64,000 nt of DNA, from contig NZ_VTFU01000001.1 of assembly GCF_009192735.1 (NCBI RefSeq), positions 682,001 to 746,000 of the forward strand. Direction: 5' to 3'. Below are positions 1 through 6,959 of this stretch, piece after piece (the stretch's first letter is position 1; each line of letters opens with the position of its first letter). Position numbers and translations under genes: made by a program. The DNA comes from Arthrobacter gandavensis. Lineage in GTDB: Bacteria; Actinomycetota; Actinomycetes; Actinomycetales; Micrococcaceae. The notes under the pieces are model-generated. The model worked only from the letters and a program-made list of their open reading frames with translations, made no database searches and was not told the origin of the DNA.

Positions 1-1231
1 CGTTCACCGCGTGGGTGACGGTGTCGGCGTCGTCGAGCTCCGCGAGGACCTGGTTGTAGGAAACTATCCGGGCCCCGTTCGCCCAGGCGACCTTGCCGGC
101 GTCGGCCTTTTCCTCTCCGGTCAAAACCCGCAGCAGCGTGGTCTTTCCACTTCCGTTGGACCCGAGCACCACCAGGCGGTCACCCCGCCGGATTTCAAAG
201 CTCAGTCCGCTGAACAGGGTTTTCTCCCCGTAGGACTTTTCCAGGGATTCCACCCGGCACAGGTTGTCCTTCACATGCAGGCCGCCGTAGATCTCGGTGA
301 TGATCTGGTCCACGGGGCGCGGGGCACGGGCCTTCTTGATCTTGGCCAGCTTCGTGCCCAGCGCGCCGCTGCCGGCCTTGGCGGCCTCACGGCGGTCCGA
401 GATGCCCTCGGCCTCAAACGCCAGCAGTTCGGACTCATGCACAAACTGCGATTCCAGCGCCTTGAGCCTGAACTGCTTCTGGATCACATACTCGGCAAAG
501 TTTCCGGAGTATTCATGCAGGTGGTAGTTCTCCACCTCGATGATGCGGGTGACTACGGCATCCAGGAACTTACGGTCGTGGGATACGACGACGGCGGCGC
601 CGCGGAAGTCGCGGAACCAGCCTTCCAGCCACTCGACGCCGGCGACGTCGAGATAGTTGGTGGGTTCATCCAGGAGCAGCACGTCCGGCGCCTCAAGCAG
701 GATTTTCGCCAGGGCCGCGCGGTTGCGCCAGCCGCCGGAGAGGGCGTCGATGGGGCAGGTGCGGTGGGCCTCACTGAAGCCCAGGGTGGTCAGCGCCGCG
801 TCGATGCGGCGCGGATAGTCCCAGCCGTCCAGCCGGTCCATGGACTCGAACAGTTCGGCCTGGCGGCCGATCAGCTTATCCATGACTTTTGGCGCGGGGT
901 CGGTTCCGAGGGTCTCGTCGATGGCGGCGAGCTCCGCTTCAACGGCCTTGATCTCCACAAACAGGGCATCCAGCACTTCAGTAATGGTGGACTCGCCGTT
1001 CAGCTCGGAGAACTGCGAGAAGTAACCGATTTTCAGTCCCTGGTCCACGGAGACTGTGCCGGAGTCGGGCTCAATCTGTTCCAGGATCAGCTTGAGCAGC
1101 GTGGACTTGCCTGAACCGTTCTTGCCGATGAGGCCAACCCGGTCCTTCGGCTCAAGGCGGAAGAAAGCCTCGCGCAGGATCTGGGTCTTGTCGAAGCCAA
1201 CGTTGACGTCCTGCAGCCGGATCAGGCTCAT
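1..1231 (-). CDS. ABC-F family ATPase (ribosome-associated type), 3' part outside window
   Basis: About 410 N-terminal residues of a duplicated-ATPase protein without membrane segments, read from an ATG at 1231 behind a GAAAGGAC ribosome-binding site. The first ATPase domain shows Walker A GLIGKNGSGKST, signature LSGGWRNRAALAK and Walker B VLLLDEPTNYLD. A charged linker (about residues 240-330) follows, then a second domain beginning with Walker A VLGSNGSGKTTLL. The gene leaves the window before the second signature. ABC-F proteins act on ribosomes (translation factors or antibiotic ribosome protection) rather than transport. The subfamily cannot be decided without the C-terminus. No nearby gene points to a resistance role. 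Confidence 0.93.
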   Translation of the reverse strand, partial: MSLIRLQDVNVGFDKTQILREAFFRLEPKDRVGLIGKNGSGKSTLLKLILEQIEPDSGTVSVDQGLKIGYFSQFSELNGESTITEVLDALFVEIKAVEAELAAIDETLGTDPAPKVMDKLIGRQAELFESMDRLDGWDYPRRIDAALTTLGFSEAHRTCPIDALSGGWRNRAALAKILLEAPDVLLLDEPTNYLDVAGVEWLEGWFRDFRGAAVVVSHDRKFLDAVVTRIIEVENYHLHEYSGNFAEYVIQKQFRLKALESQFVHESELLAFEAEGISDRREAAKAGSGALGTKLAKIKKARAPRPVDQIITEIYGGLHVKDNLCRVESLEKSYGEKTLFSGLSFEIRRGDRLVVLGSNGSGKTTLLRVLTGEEKADAGKVAWANGARIVSYNQVLAELDDADTVTHAVN

Positions 1232-1461
1232 TCGGGGAGTGTCCTTTCGGGGATGAAACTGGTGTCCGGCACCGGCGGCCCGGAGGACCGGCCGGAAGTA
1301 CTGCGCCCATTGACCAGCCACTCATCTTATCCGGTTTAGCCGGTGCGGCCGGGCGCTCTTCCCGGTTACTCCGCTGCCCCTGTTCCCGGGGGCGGCCACA
1401 GCTGCATACTGAAAGCCACTCAGAACCTCAACCGCCCTTCGGTCTGAAAGAGGTGTCCACG

Positions 1462-2283
1462 ATGACGGAAGTGACAACGCTCGCGTCCGGGCTCGGAATG
1501 GGGGAATCGGCCCGCTGGCACGGAAATGAATTGTGGTTCGCCGACTGGATGGCCGGCACCATCTCCGCGCTGGACGGCGACGGCAATCTCCGCCGGGTGA
1601 CCGCTGTGCCGTCCTTTCCCATTAGCTTTGACTGGCTCCCGGACGGACGGCTGACTGTCGTTTCCGGGGCGGACGGCACCGTCCTGCTGGAAGTTCCCCA
1701 TGCCGGCCTTGTTCCTGTTGCTGACTTGCGCGGCATTTCCGAGTTTCCGTGGAACGAAATTGCCGTGCATCCCTCCGGGAACATCTACGTCAACGGCATC
1801 GGGTACGACTACGCCGGAGAGGCGCAGGACAACGGCGTGATCGCTTTGATCCGCCAGGACGGGTCAGCGCAAAAGGTTGCCGACGGGCTGGCCTTTCCCA
1901 ACGGGATGCTGGTGTCCGGCGACGGTGCCACGCTGGTGGTGGCGGAATCCAACGCCGGACGCCTCACATCCTTCCGGATCCGGGATGACGGCGGACTGGA
2001 TCCGGACGGTGTGTGGGCCGGAGTGGAGGGCAGTGCGCCGGACGGCATCTGCTGGGATGGCAACGGCGGCATCTAGTTTGCCGAAGTGCCGGGGGAACGC
2101 TGTGTGCATGTCCGGCACGGCGGTGAGGTCCTGCAGACAGTGCAGCTGGAGCAGGGATGCTTCTCCTGCGCTGCCGGCGGCGACGACGGCGGCCTGCTGT
2201 TCATGATGACCGCGCAGTGGCCTGAGGTGATGGATCCTGCGTCGGGGAACACCGGGCGGGTGGTGGGGCTTCGGGTGAAATAG
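1462..2283 (+). pseudogene. SMP-30/gluconolactonase family gene with an in-frame nonsense codon
   Basis: Reads as a six-bladed propeller lactonase of the SMP-30/gluconolactonase/LRE family. GESARWHGNELWFADW near the N-terminus, a central GLAFPNGMLVSGDG and a later PDGICWDGNGG carry the usual Glu, Asn and Asp metal ligands. A TAG at 2074-2076 replaces the expected Trp after GNGGI. The same frame then continues for 69 codons (FAEVPGERCVHVRHGG and on) to 2283, so one G-to-A change in TGG explains the break. The truncated product (about 204 residues) keeps the metal ligands but lacks the closing blade. ATG 1462 is preferred over GTG 1453 because AAAGAGG sits 8 nt upstream. A base-call error is the alternative. 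Confidence 0.85.
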
Positions 2284-2300
2284 CCGCTGTTAGGCTGGTT

Positions 2301-2314
2301 GCTGATCGCTTAGT
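2301..2314. promoter_or_regulatory. Candidate TetR operator in front of the TetR gene
   Basis: GCTGATCGCTTAGT lies 34 bp upstream of the TetR start and matches 11 of 14 positions of ACTAAACGCTTAGT at 4723-4736, including the identical CGCTTAGT half. This suggests autoregulation plus control of the acyl-CoA dehydrogenase gene. Inference from sequence sharing only. Confidence 0.45.
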
Positions 2315-2348
2315 ATGCGATGGGACACCCGCCGAATGGAGCAAGGCC

Positions 2349-2927
2349 ATGACCGACACCGCCCAGCGCCTGCTGGACTCCGCCACTGAGGCGTTTGCTT
2401 CCAAAGGGTTCCACGGAACAACCACGCGGGACATCGCTTCCGGCGCCGGAGTAACGTCCGGAGCCGTCTATGTGCACCACAAGTCCAAGGAAGACCTGCT
2501 CTACTGCATCTCCAAGGTGGGCCACGAACGGACCTTGGAACTGGTGCGCGCCAGCACGGCTTCCGTCGAGGGGCCCGTGGAGCAAATGAGCGCCCTGGTC
2601 CGAAGCCTGGTGGAGTGGCAGGCCGCCAATCACACCAAGTCCCGGGTGGTGAACTTTGAACTGCCGGCCCTGAGCGAAGAACACCTCGGTGACGTTCTCA
2701 CAATGCGCCACCAGGTGGAGGACGAATTCCGCCGGATAGTGGAGGACGGGCTGGGACAGGGTGTCTTCGATGTCCCTGACGCGAACATGGCTGTGGTCAC
2801 CCTGCTGTCCCTGTGCATCGACGTCGCACGCTGGTACCGAAGCGATGGTCGCCTTAGCGCCGCCGAAATCGGTGAGCACCACAGCGTGATGGCCCTTCGC
2901 ATGCTGGGGGCTGCTCCGCAGGCTTGA
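2349..2927 (+). CDS. TetR/AcrR family transcriptional regulator
   Basis: 192 residues with an N-terminal TetR helix-turn-helix (about residues 8-55: AQRLLDSATEAFASKGF, TTRDIASGAGVTSGAVYVHH, FYxHF-like ending KSKEDLLY). An all-helical ligand-binding domain follows whose ligand cannot be read from sequence. The C-terminal half resembles regulators of fatty-acid or acyl-CoA catabolism (EHLGDVLTMRHQVEDEFRRIVEDGL). The nearby acyl-CoA dehydrogenase promoter carries a palindrome partly repeated in front of this gene, so that gene is the likely target. Confidence 0.9.
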   Translation: MTDTAQRLLDSATEAFASKGFHGTTTRDIASGAGVTSGAVYVHHKSKEDLLYCISKVGHERTLELVRASTASVEGPVEQMSALVRSLVEWQAANHTKSRVVNFELPALSEEHLGDVLTMRHQVEDEFRRIVEDGLGQGVFDVPDANMAVVTLLSLCIDVARWYRSDGRLSAAEIGEHHSVMALRMLGAAPQA

Positions 2928-2941
2928 GAAAGAGCTGAGCC

Positions 2942-3388
2942 TCAGACACCGGCGGAAGCGATCCGCAGCCCGAGGTTGTCCAGGCCGGAACGGATCATGG
3001 CGCCGTAGCCGTCCTTGGGCAGGTGCCCGGCATGCGCCTGCCCGGCCAGCTGGTGTTCGCGGGCCAGGGCGGCCCGGCCGCGGCGCAGGTACGCATCCCC
3101 CAGGTTCAAATGCAGGGACGGAAGCATGCCTTTGACCGCCGGAATGCCAACCGGAGCAAGATCGCCGTCGGCCAGGAACCCGTGTTCCTGAAGGGCGGTT
3201 TCATCCCAATGGATCTCCGTGTCCACGTCATCCTGAACGTCGGCGAGGTAGTGCGCCAGGACGCACCGCTGACCGTGGTCCTCGGCCGAGGTGTTGTTCC
3301 AGCATTCGGTCAGCAACCGCCGGCCGCCGGGTTTGTCTCCCCCGATTACCGCTGCAACAGCCGCCAGCACGTCATCCCAATCCGTCAT
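2942..3388 (-). CDS. Hypothetical protein with TPR-like helices
   Basis: 148 residues, cytoplasmic, no signal peptide. It is rich in helical segments (RRLLTECWNNTSAEDHGQRC, HLNLGDAYLRRGRAALAREH) of the kind found in tetratricopeptide-like proteins. Similar short proteins are common in actinobacteria but have no known function. It ends 14 bp from the convergent TetR gene and starts 11 bp downstream of the acyl-CoA dehydrogenase stop on the same strand, so it may be cotranscribed with that gene. No catalytic motif is visible. Confidence 0.65.
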   Translation of the reverse strand: MTDWDDVLAAVAAVIGGDKPGGRRLLTECWNNTSAEDHGQRCVLAHYLADVQDDVDTEIHWDETALQEHGFLADGDLAPVGIPAVKGMLPSLHLNLGDAYLRRGRAALAREHQLAGQAHAGHLPKDGYGAMIRSGLDNLGLRIASAGV

Positions 3389-3398
3389 GGCGCCTATC

Positions 3399-4682
3399 CT
3401 AGGCGAAGGCGGAGAACCCCGTGATGTGCCGGCCCAGGATCAGAGACTGCATGGTGTCGGTCCCCTCATAGGTGAACACCACCTCCATGTCCGTCAGGTG
3501 GCGGGCCACATGGTTCTCCAGGAGCAGGCCGTTGCCGCCCATGATGTCCCGCGCCTCTGAGCAGATCCAGCGGCCCTGCCGGGCGGCGAACATTTTCGCC
3601 ATGGACGCCATCGGGCTGGTCATGAGGTCCTGATCCGCCAGTTCATTGAGCCGAAAACAGGTCAGCTTGATGGCGGTCAGCTGGGCCAGCATGTTGGCCA
3701 GCTTGTTTTGCACCAGTTGGAACCGGCCGATTTCCTTGCCGAACTGAACCCGGGTCTTCGCGTAGGCCACGGCTATTTCGTAGGCGGCCACGGCATGGCC
3801 CAGCGCCTCCCATGCCACTCCCCCGCGGGTTGCCGCCAGGACCTTGTTGACGTCCTTGAATGAGTTGCAGTTTTCCAGCCGGTTCGCCGCAGGGATCCGC
3901 AGATCCTCAATCACGATGTTCGGCTGCAGGACGGCGCGCTTGCCCATCTTTCCGGTAATGACCTCGGCATTGTACCCCGCCGGATGGTGGCCGTCGGCGT
4001 CCTTTTCCATCACGAAGGCCTTTACTGCGTTGTCGGCTTCGTCCCGGGCATAGATGATGACGACGTCGGCGAAGCTTGCGTTGCCGATCCACCGCTTGCT
4101 GCCGTTCAGCACGTAGGTGTCGCCTTCGCGGCGGGCTGAGGTTTCGAGGGATACCGAGTCGGAGCCATGGCCCGGTTCGGTCAGGGCAAACGCCCCGATT
4201 TTGTCGAACCGGGCCATGGCGGGCAGCCAGCGCTGTTTCTGCTCCTCACTTCCGAGCATGTCGATGCTGCCCATGGCCAGGCCGGAATGCACACCAAAGA
4301 AGGTGTTGATCGATCCGTCTCCGCGTGCCAGCTCCGCCGCCGCAACCGAAGCCGCCATCCGGCTCAGCCCGGGGCATCCGTATCCCTTGATGGTTCCGCC
4401 GGCGATGTTCAGTGCCGCGAGCTTGGGCACCAGTTCAAAGGGAACTTCAGCACGCTCCCAATAGTCGTTGATGACGGGCAGCAGATCCCGGTCCACAAAC
4501 TCCCTGACCCTGGCCTGTACGTCCTTGGTCTCCTCGTCGAGCAGGTTGTCCAGGAGATACAGGTCGCTGTCGACGTCCTGCACGGCGTTTGGGTTAAACA
4601 CCGCGTTTGGATTAAACACTGCGTTCGAATCAACCACGGCATTCGGATCGGAAGGGGCAGGGACGGTCTCGGTGGTCGTCAT
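3399..4682 (-). CDS. Acyl-CoA dehydrogenase, glutaryl-CoA dehydrogenase-like, with N-terminal NPNAV repeats
   Basis: 427 residues with the full acyl-CoA dehydrogenase fold: N-terminal helical domain (DLYLLDNLLDEETKDVQARV), FAD/substrate beta domain (IGAFALTEPGHGSDSVSLET, NGSKRWIGNASFADV), and C-terminal helical domain with arginine-containing TRVQFGKEIGRFQLVQ. The catalytic base is probably the Glu in FTYEGTDTM; together with the end LILGRHITGFSAFA this matches the glutaryl-CoA dehydrogenase-like group. It would oxidise an acyl-CoA to the enoyl-CoA, passing electrons to ETF. Residues 12-34 hold four imperfect copies of a six-residue (F/V)(N/D)(P/S)NAV unit not expected in the family. A TetR-type palindrome lies about 40 bp upstream. 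Substrate unknown. Confidence 0.92.
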   Translation of the reverse strand: MTTTETVPAPSDPNAVVDSNAVFNPNAVFNPNAVQDVDSDLYLLDNLLDEETKDVQARVREFVDRDLLPVINDYWERAEVPFELVPKLAALNIAGGTIKGYGCPGLSRMAASVAAAELARGDGSINTFFGVHSGLAMGSIDMLGSEEQKQRWLPAMARFDKIGAFALTEPGHGSDSVSLETSARREGDTYVLNGSKRWIGNASFADVVIIYARDEADNAVKAFVMEKDADGHHPAGYNAEVITGKMGKRAVLQPNIVIEDLRIPAANRLENCNSFKDVNKVLAATRGGVAWEALGHAVAAYEIAVAYAKTRVQFGKEIGRFQLVQNKLANMLAQLTAIKLTCFRLNELADQDLMTSPMASMAKMFAARQGRWICSEARDIMGGNGLLLENHVARHLTDMEVVFTYEGTDTMQSLILGRHITGFSAFA

Positions 4683-4722
4683 AACGGCTCCATCGCCTCG
4701 GGGAAAGAATCACGGTCAACTA

Positions 4723-4736
4723 ACTAAACGCTTAGT
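4723..4736. promoter_or_regulatory. Palindromic operator-like element before the acyl-CoA dehydrogenase gene
   Basis: ACTAAACGCTTAGT reads the same on both strands at 12 of 14 positions and lies 41 bp upstream of the start codon, next to a further ACTA copy and flanking GGTCA/TGACC. Size and symmetry fit a TetR-family operator. A related 14-mer precedes the TetR gene at 2349. Confidence 0.55.
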
Positions 4737-4766
4737 GACCGAGTATGGCGCTCCCCGGGGAGCCCG

Positions 4767-6005
4767 TCAAGGGGTGGCGGAGACCCGGCGGGACAGCCGG
4801 TCCGCGGCTATTTCAGCACCACGCCCCAGCGACTCAAGCTTGGCGACAGCGATGTCCGGATGGAGCCGGCCGCCCAATCCACAGTCGGTGCCGGCGGCGA
4901 CATTCTCCGGACCGACCAATGAGGCGAAACGCTCTATCCGCTGCGCCACCAGTTCCGGGTGCTCCACCACATTGGTGGCATGGGAAACCACCCCCGGGAC
5001 CAGGACCTTTCCATCGGGAAGCTGCTTGTCCTGCCAAATCGTCCACTCATGTTCGTGGCGCACGTTCGCAGCCTCGAAGGAGTAGGAGCCCGCATTCACT
5101 CCCAGCACCAGGTCCACGATGTCTGCAAACGCAATGTCGGTGGTGTGCGGACCATGCCACGAACCCCAGCAGACGTGGAAGCGGACCTGGTCCTCGGGAA
5201 GCCCGCGCAGGGCATAGTTCAGCGCATCGATCCGGATTTGAGTGAACCGCTGATAATCCTCGACGCTTGGCTCCGGGTTGATTTGGTCCCAGTTTTCCGC
5301 AACGGAGGGATCATCAATCTGCACAGTGAGCCCGGCGTCAACGATGGCCTTGTATTCTTCCCGCAGAACGTCGGCCCAAGCCCAAATAAACTCTTCTTCG
5401 CTCGTGTAGTACTCGTTGCCGATTCTGCTGGCCGAGCCCGGTGACAGGGCGGTGATAAACCCCGTCGGAAGGTCCGCGGCCGCCAATCCCGCTTTGAGGT
5501 TAGCTATATCCGCGGCGAGGGCTTCGTGGCCGCTGTAGCTGATGGGGCCGGTTGCCGTGGGAAAAGCAGTGGCGTTCCGGCCAAGGTGAATGCCGCTTTC
5601 CGGATCAGCATAAGCGGCGGCAAATCGGGTCCAGTCCCGTCTGTCGGCAAAAGAGGTCAAACGAATACTGCCAGCTTCGCTGCGGACCGGCCCCGCGGTG
5701 ATGGGGTTGAATTCCGTCAGTTCAAGGCCGGAAGTGCGCTGGAAGCTGTAGGTCCACCAGGCGCCGTAGTCCACGGCGTTGGACATGGCCTTACCGTATT
5801 CGCCGTCGCCCGGGATGGTTATACCGAGATTCTTCTGGCGCTGCACCAGGTCTGTGACGGCCGCGGACAATAGTGCTTCAAACTCCGGGGTCCGTTCAAG
5901 CGTGAAACCGTCATCGGCGAACGTCCGGGCGGCATTTGCCGCTATCAGTTCGGGAGTGCGCGGCAGCGATCCTGCATGGCTGGTGGAAATACGTACTGCT
6001 GTCAT
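4767..6005 (-). CDS. MetE-like cobalamin-independent methionine synthase family protein
   Basis: 412 residues, the length of the stand-alone C-terminal (zinc) domain of MetE. It begins RISTSHAGSLPRTPELI and carries the family zinc-site motifs HVCWGSWHG and, near the end, AGTDCGLGGR, with a substrate loop around VQIDDPSVAEN and SHATNVVEHPELVAQR. Members include methionine synthases using unusual methyl donors and epoxyalkane:CoM transferase-like enzymes, so the thiol acceptor is not certain. AAGGAA lies 9 nt before the ATG. The leader can fold that site into a long stem (see 6007-6060). No obvious operon partner. Confidence 0.85.
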   Translation of the reverse strand: MTAVRISTSHAGSLPRTPELIAANAARTFADDGFTLERTPEFEALLSAAVTDLVQRQKNLGITIPGDGEYGKAMSNAVDYGAWWTYSFQRTSGLELTEFNPITAGPVRSEAGSIRLTSFADRRDWTRFAAAYADPESGIHLGRNATAFPTATGPISYSGHEALAADIANLKAGLAAADLPTGFITALSPGSASRIGNEYYTSEEEFIWAWADVLREEYKAIVDAGLTVQIDDPSVAENWDQINPEPSVEDYQRFTQIRIDALNYALRGLPEDQVRFHVCWGSWHGPHTTDIAFADIVDLVLGVNAGSYSFEAANVRHEHEWTIWQDKQLPDGKVLVPGVVSHATNVVEHPELVAQRIERFASLVGPENVAAGTDCGLGGRLHPDIAVAKLESLGRGAEIAADRLSRRVSATP

Positions 6006-6006
6006 G

Positions 6007-6060
6007 GGATATTCCTTCCATCGTTCCTGCCATTAGCACCGTTCCGGATGGAATATCCGG
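6007..6060 (-). promoter_or_regulatory. Structured 5' leader with two mutually exclusive hairpins sequestering the RBS
   Basis: On the minus-strand transcript, GGATATTCCATC (plus-strand 6047-6058) is complementary to GATGGAAGGAATATCC (6007-6022) just before the ATG, the extra bases being a bulge that is the AAGG of the ribosome-binding site. The upstream arm can instead form its own hairpin, CCGGA/TCCGG around a 7-nt loop (6044-6060), which would free the site. CCTGCC further upstream can also pair with GGCAGG in the intervening loop. This is the layout of a translational switch. It contains GGTGCTAA as in SAM-I riboswitches but lacks the rest of that core, so I assign no class. Confidence 0.5.
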
Positions 6061-6275
6061 GGGAAGCTGCAGCGTCGCGGAGGCAGGTCTCTCAGCTGCT
6101 CTGGATGGTGTGGACGCAGTTCTTTCCGTCCACCGGCGGCGCAGGTGCGCCCCCTCTCCGGCTGAAGCCGGGCGCCGTGCGGAGGGGCTGGAACCAGCAT
6201 GCGGCAGGCCGAGCTGAAACTCCAGCGGCGCGTTATATGACGCGGGGACGGCGAAATATGGCCGCCCGCGTCGCC

Positions 6276-6348
6276 AAATGACAGGCAACCAAATGACTGG
6301 CACCCTAATGACAGGCAGGGAAATCAGTCCGCAAAATAACAGGCACCC
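6276..6348. repeat. Short tandem repeat, 15-bp unit
   Basis: Three adjacent 15-bp copies (AAATGACAGGCAACC at 6276, AAATGACTGGCACCC at 6291, TAATGACAGGCAGGG at 6306), a degenerate 13-bp copy at 6321 and a fourth clear copy AAATAACAGGCACCC at 6334-6348. The cluster lies in the 454-bp gene-free stretch between the MetE-like start and the Lsr2 3' end. Apart from this cluster and the leader RNA I see nothing else in that stretch. Confidence 0.8.
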
Positions 6349-6459
6349 GCCCGCTCGGCAATAGGGCGGTCAACACGCCATTGCTCCCGGGCAGGGACAG
6401 TCACGCCCCCAGGGAAACTGCCCCCGCCCGGTCCGCCGCCGGAAACGGCGGGAAAGAAA

Positions 6460-6789
6460 CTAATGAGCGGCGCTGTACGCTTCTCGAATTTCCTGACTGA
6501 TCCGTCCGCGCGCACTTGGCTTAAAGCCGTTGGCAATAGCCCATTCACGGATCTTCCGGCTGTCATCACTGCGCGGCGCTGTTTCACGCCTGGTGCCCCG
6601 GCTGGAAGTTCCGCCCCGCAGACGCCGCCCGCTGGAAAGATACGGGTTCAGCTTCTCGCGGAGTTCAGCGGCGTGCTCCGTTGTCAGGTCGATTTCGTAT
6701 TGGGTGCCATCCAGCGCGAACTTCACAGTTTCCTGTGCGTCGTCACCGGTGAGGTCATCAATCAGTAGGACTTGTTTTCTCTGAGCCAC
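6460..6789 (-). CDS. lsr2: Lsr2 family nucleoid-associated protein
   Basis: 109 residues from GTG 6789 (AAGGA 10 nt upstream; in-frame alternatives ATG 6810 and GTG 6825 lack a good site). It opens AQRKQVLLIDDLTGDDAQETVKFALDG, the Lsr2 dimerisation strand, continues YEIDLTTEHAAELREKLNPYL, then a basic linker and the DNA-binding C-terminus SDDSRKIREWAIANGFKPSARGRISQEIREAY. The family normally uses RGR for the AT-hook-like minor-groove contact, and the RGR in SARGRIS is intact. Lsr2 bridges DNA and silences AT-rich, often foreign genes in actinobacteria, the role H-NS plays in enterobacteria. Confidence 0.95.
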   Translation of the reverse strand: MAQRKQVLLIDDLTGDDAQETVKFALDGTQYEIDLTTEHAAELREKLNPYLSSGRRLRGGTSSRGTRRETAPRSDDSRKIREWAIANGFKPSARGRISQEIREAYSAAH

Positions 6790-6912
6790 GTGGTCTTGTT
6801 CCTTATTCATATAATTCTGGACCACCCCTTCAAAGCAGTTTAGCCGAAGCGTTCCAATGAAATAGGGTCAACGGCCCATTCTGCCCGACGGTATGCAAAA
6901 GTATTCCGGCAA

Positions 6913-6947
6913 GCGGTCCCGGCGGTAAAAGAAACAGCCGGGACCGC
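6913..6947 (-). terminator. Hairpin downstream of the DHA2 exporter gene
   Basis: Perfect 11-bp stem GCGGTCCCGGC / GCCGGGACCGC with a 13-nt loop, 13 bp past the exporter stop codon on the minus strand. There is no strong U-run after the stem, so the termination strength is uncertain. Confidence 0.55.
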
Positions 6948-6959
6948 GCGCCGGATCCC

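Noticed and set aside
4581-4649. Similarity of the NPNA repeats to the malaria circumsporozoite protein
   Set aside because: Chance likeness of a short low-complexity unit; the rest of the protein is a bacterial acyl-CoA dehydrogenase.
6007-6060. SAM-I riboswitch
   Set aside because: GGTGCTAA is present, but the kink-turn and the GATGAAGCC-type core are absent and the spacing is wrong; kept only as an unclassified structured leader.
6276-6348. CRISPR-like array
   Set aside because: The 15-bp units adjoin each other without spacers, and there are no cas genes.
6324-6587. Minus-strand frame next to lsr2
   Set aside because: Overlaps the lsr2 coding end in another frame and shows no domain or ribosome-binding site.
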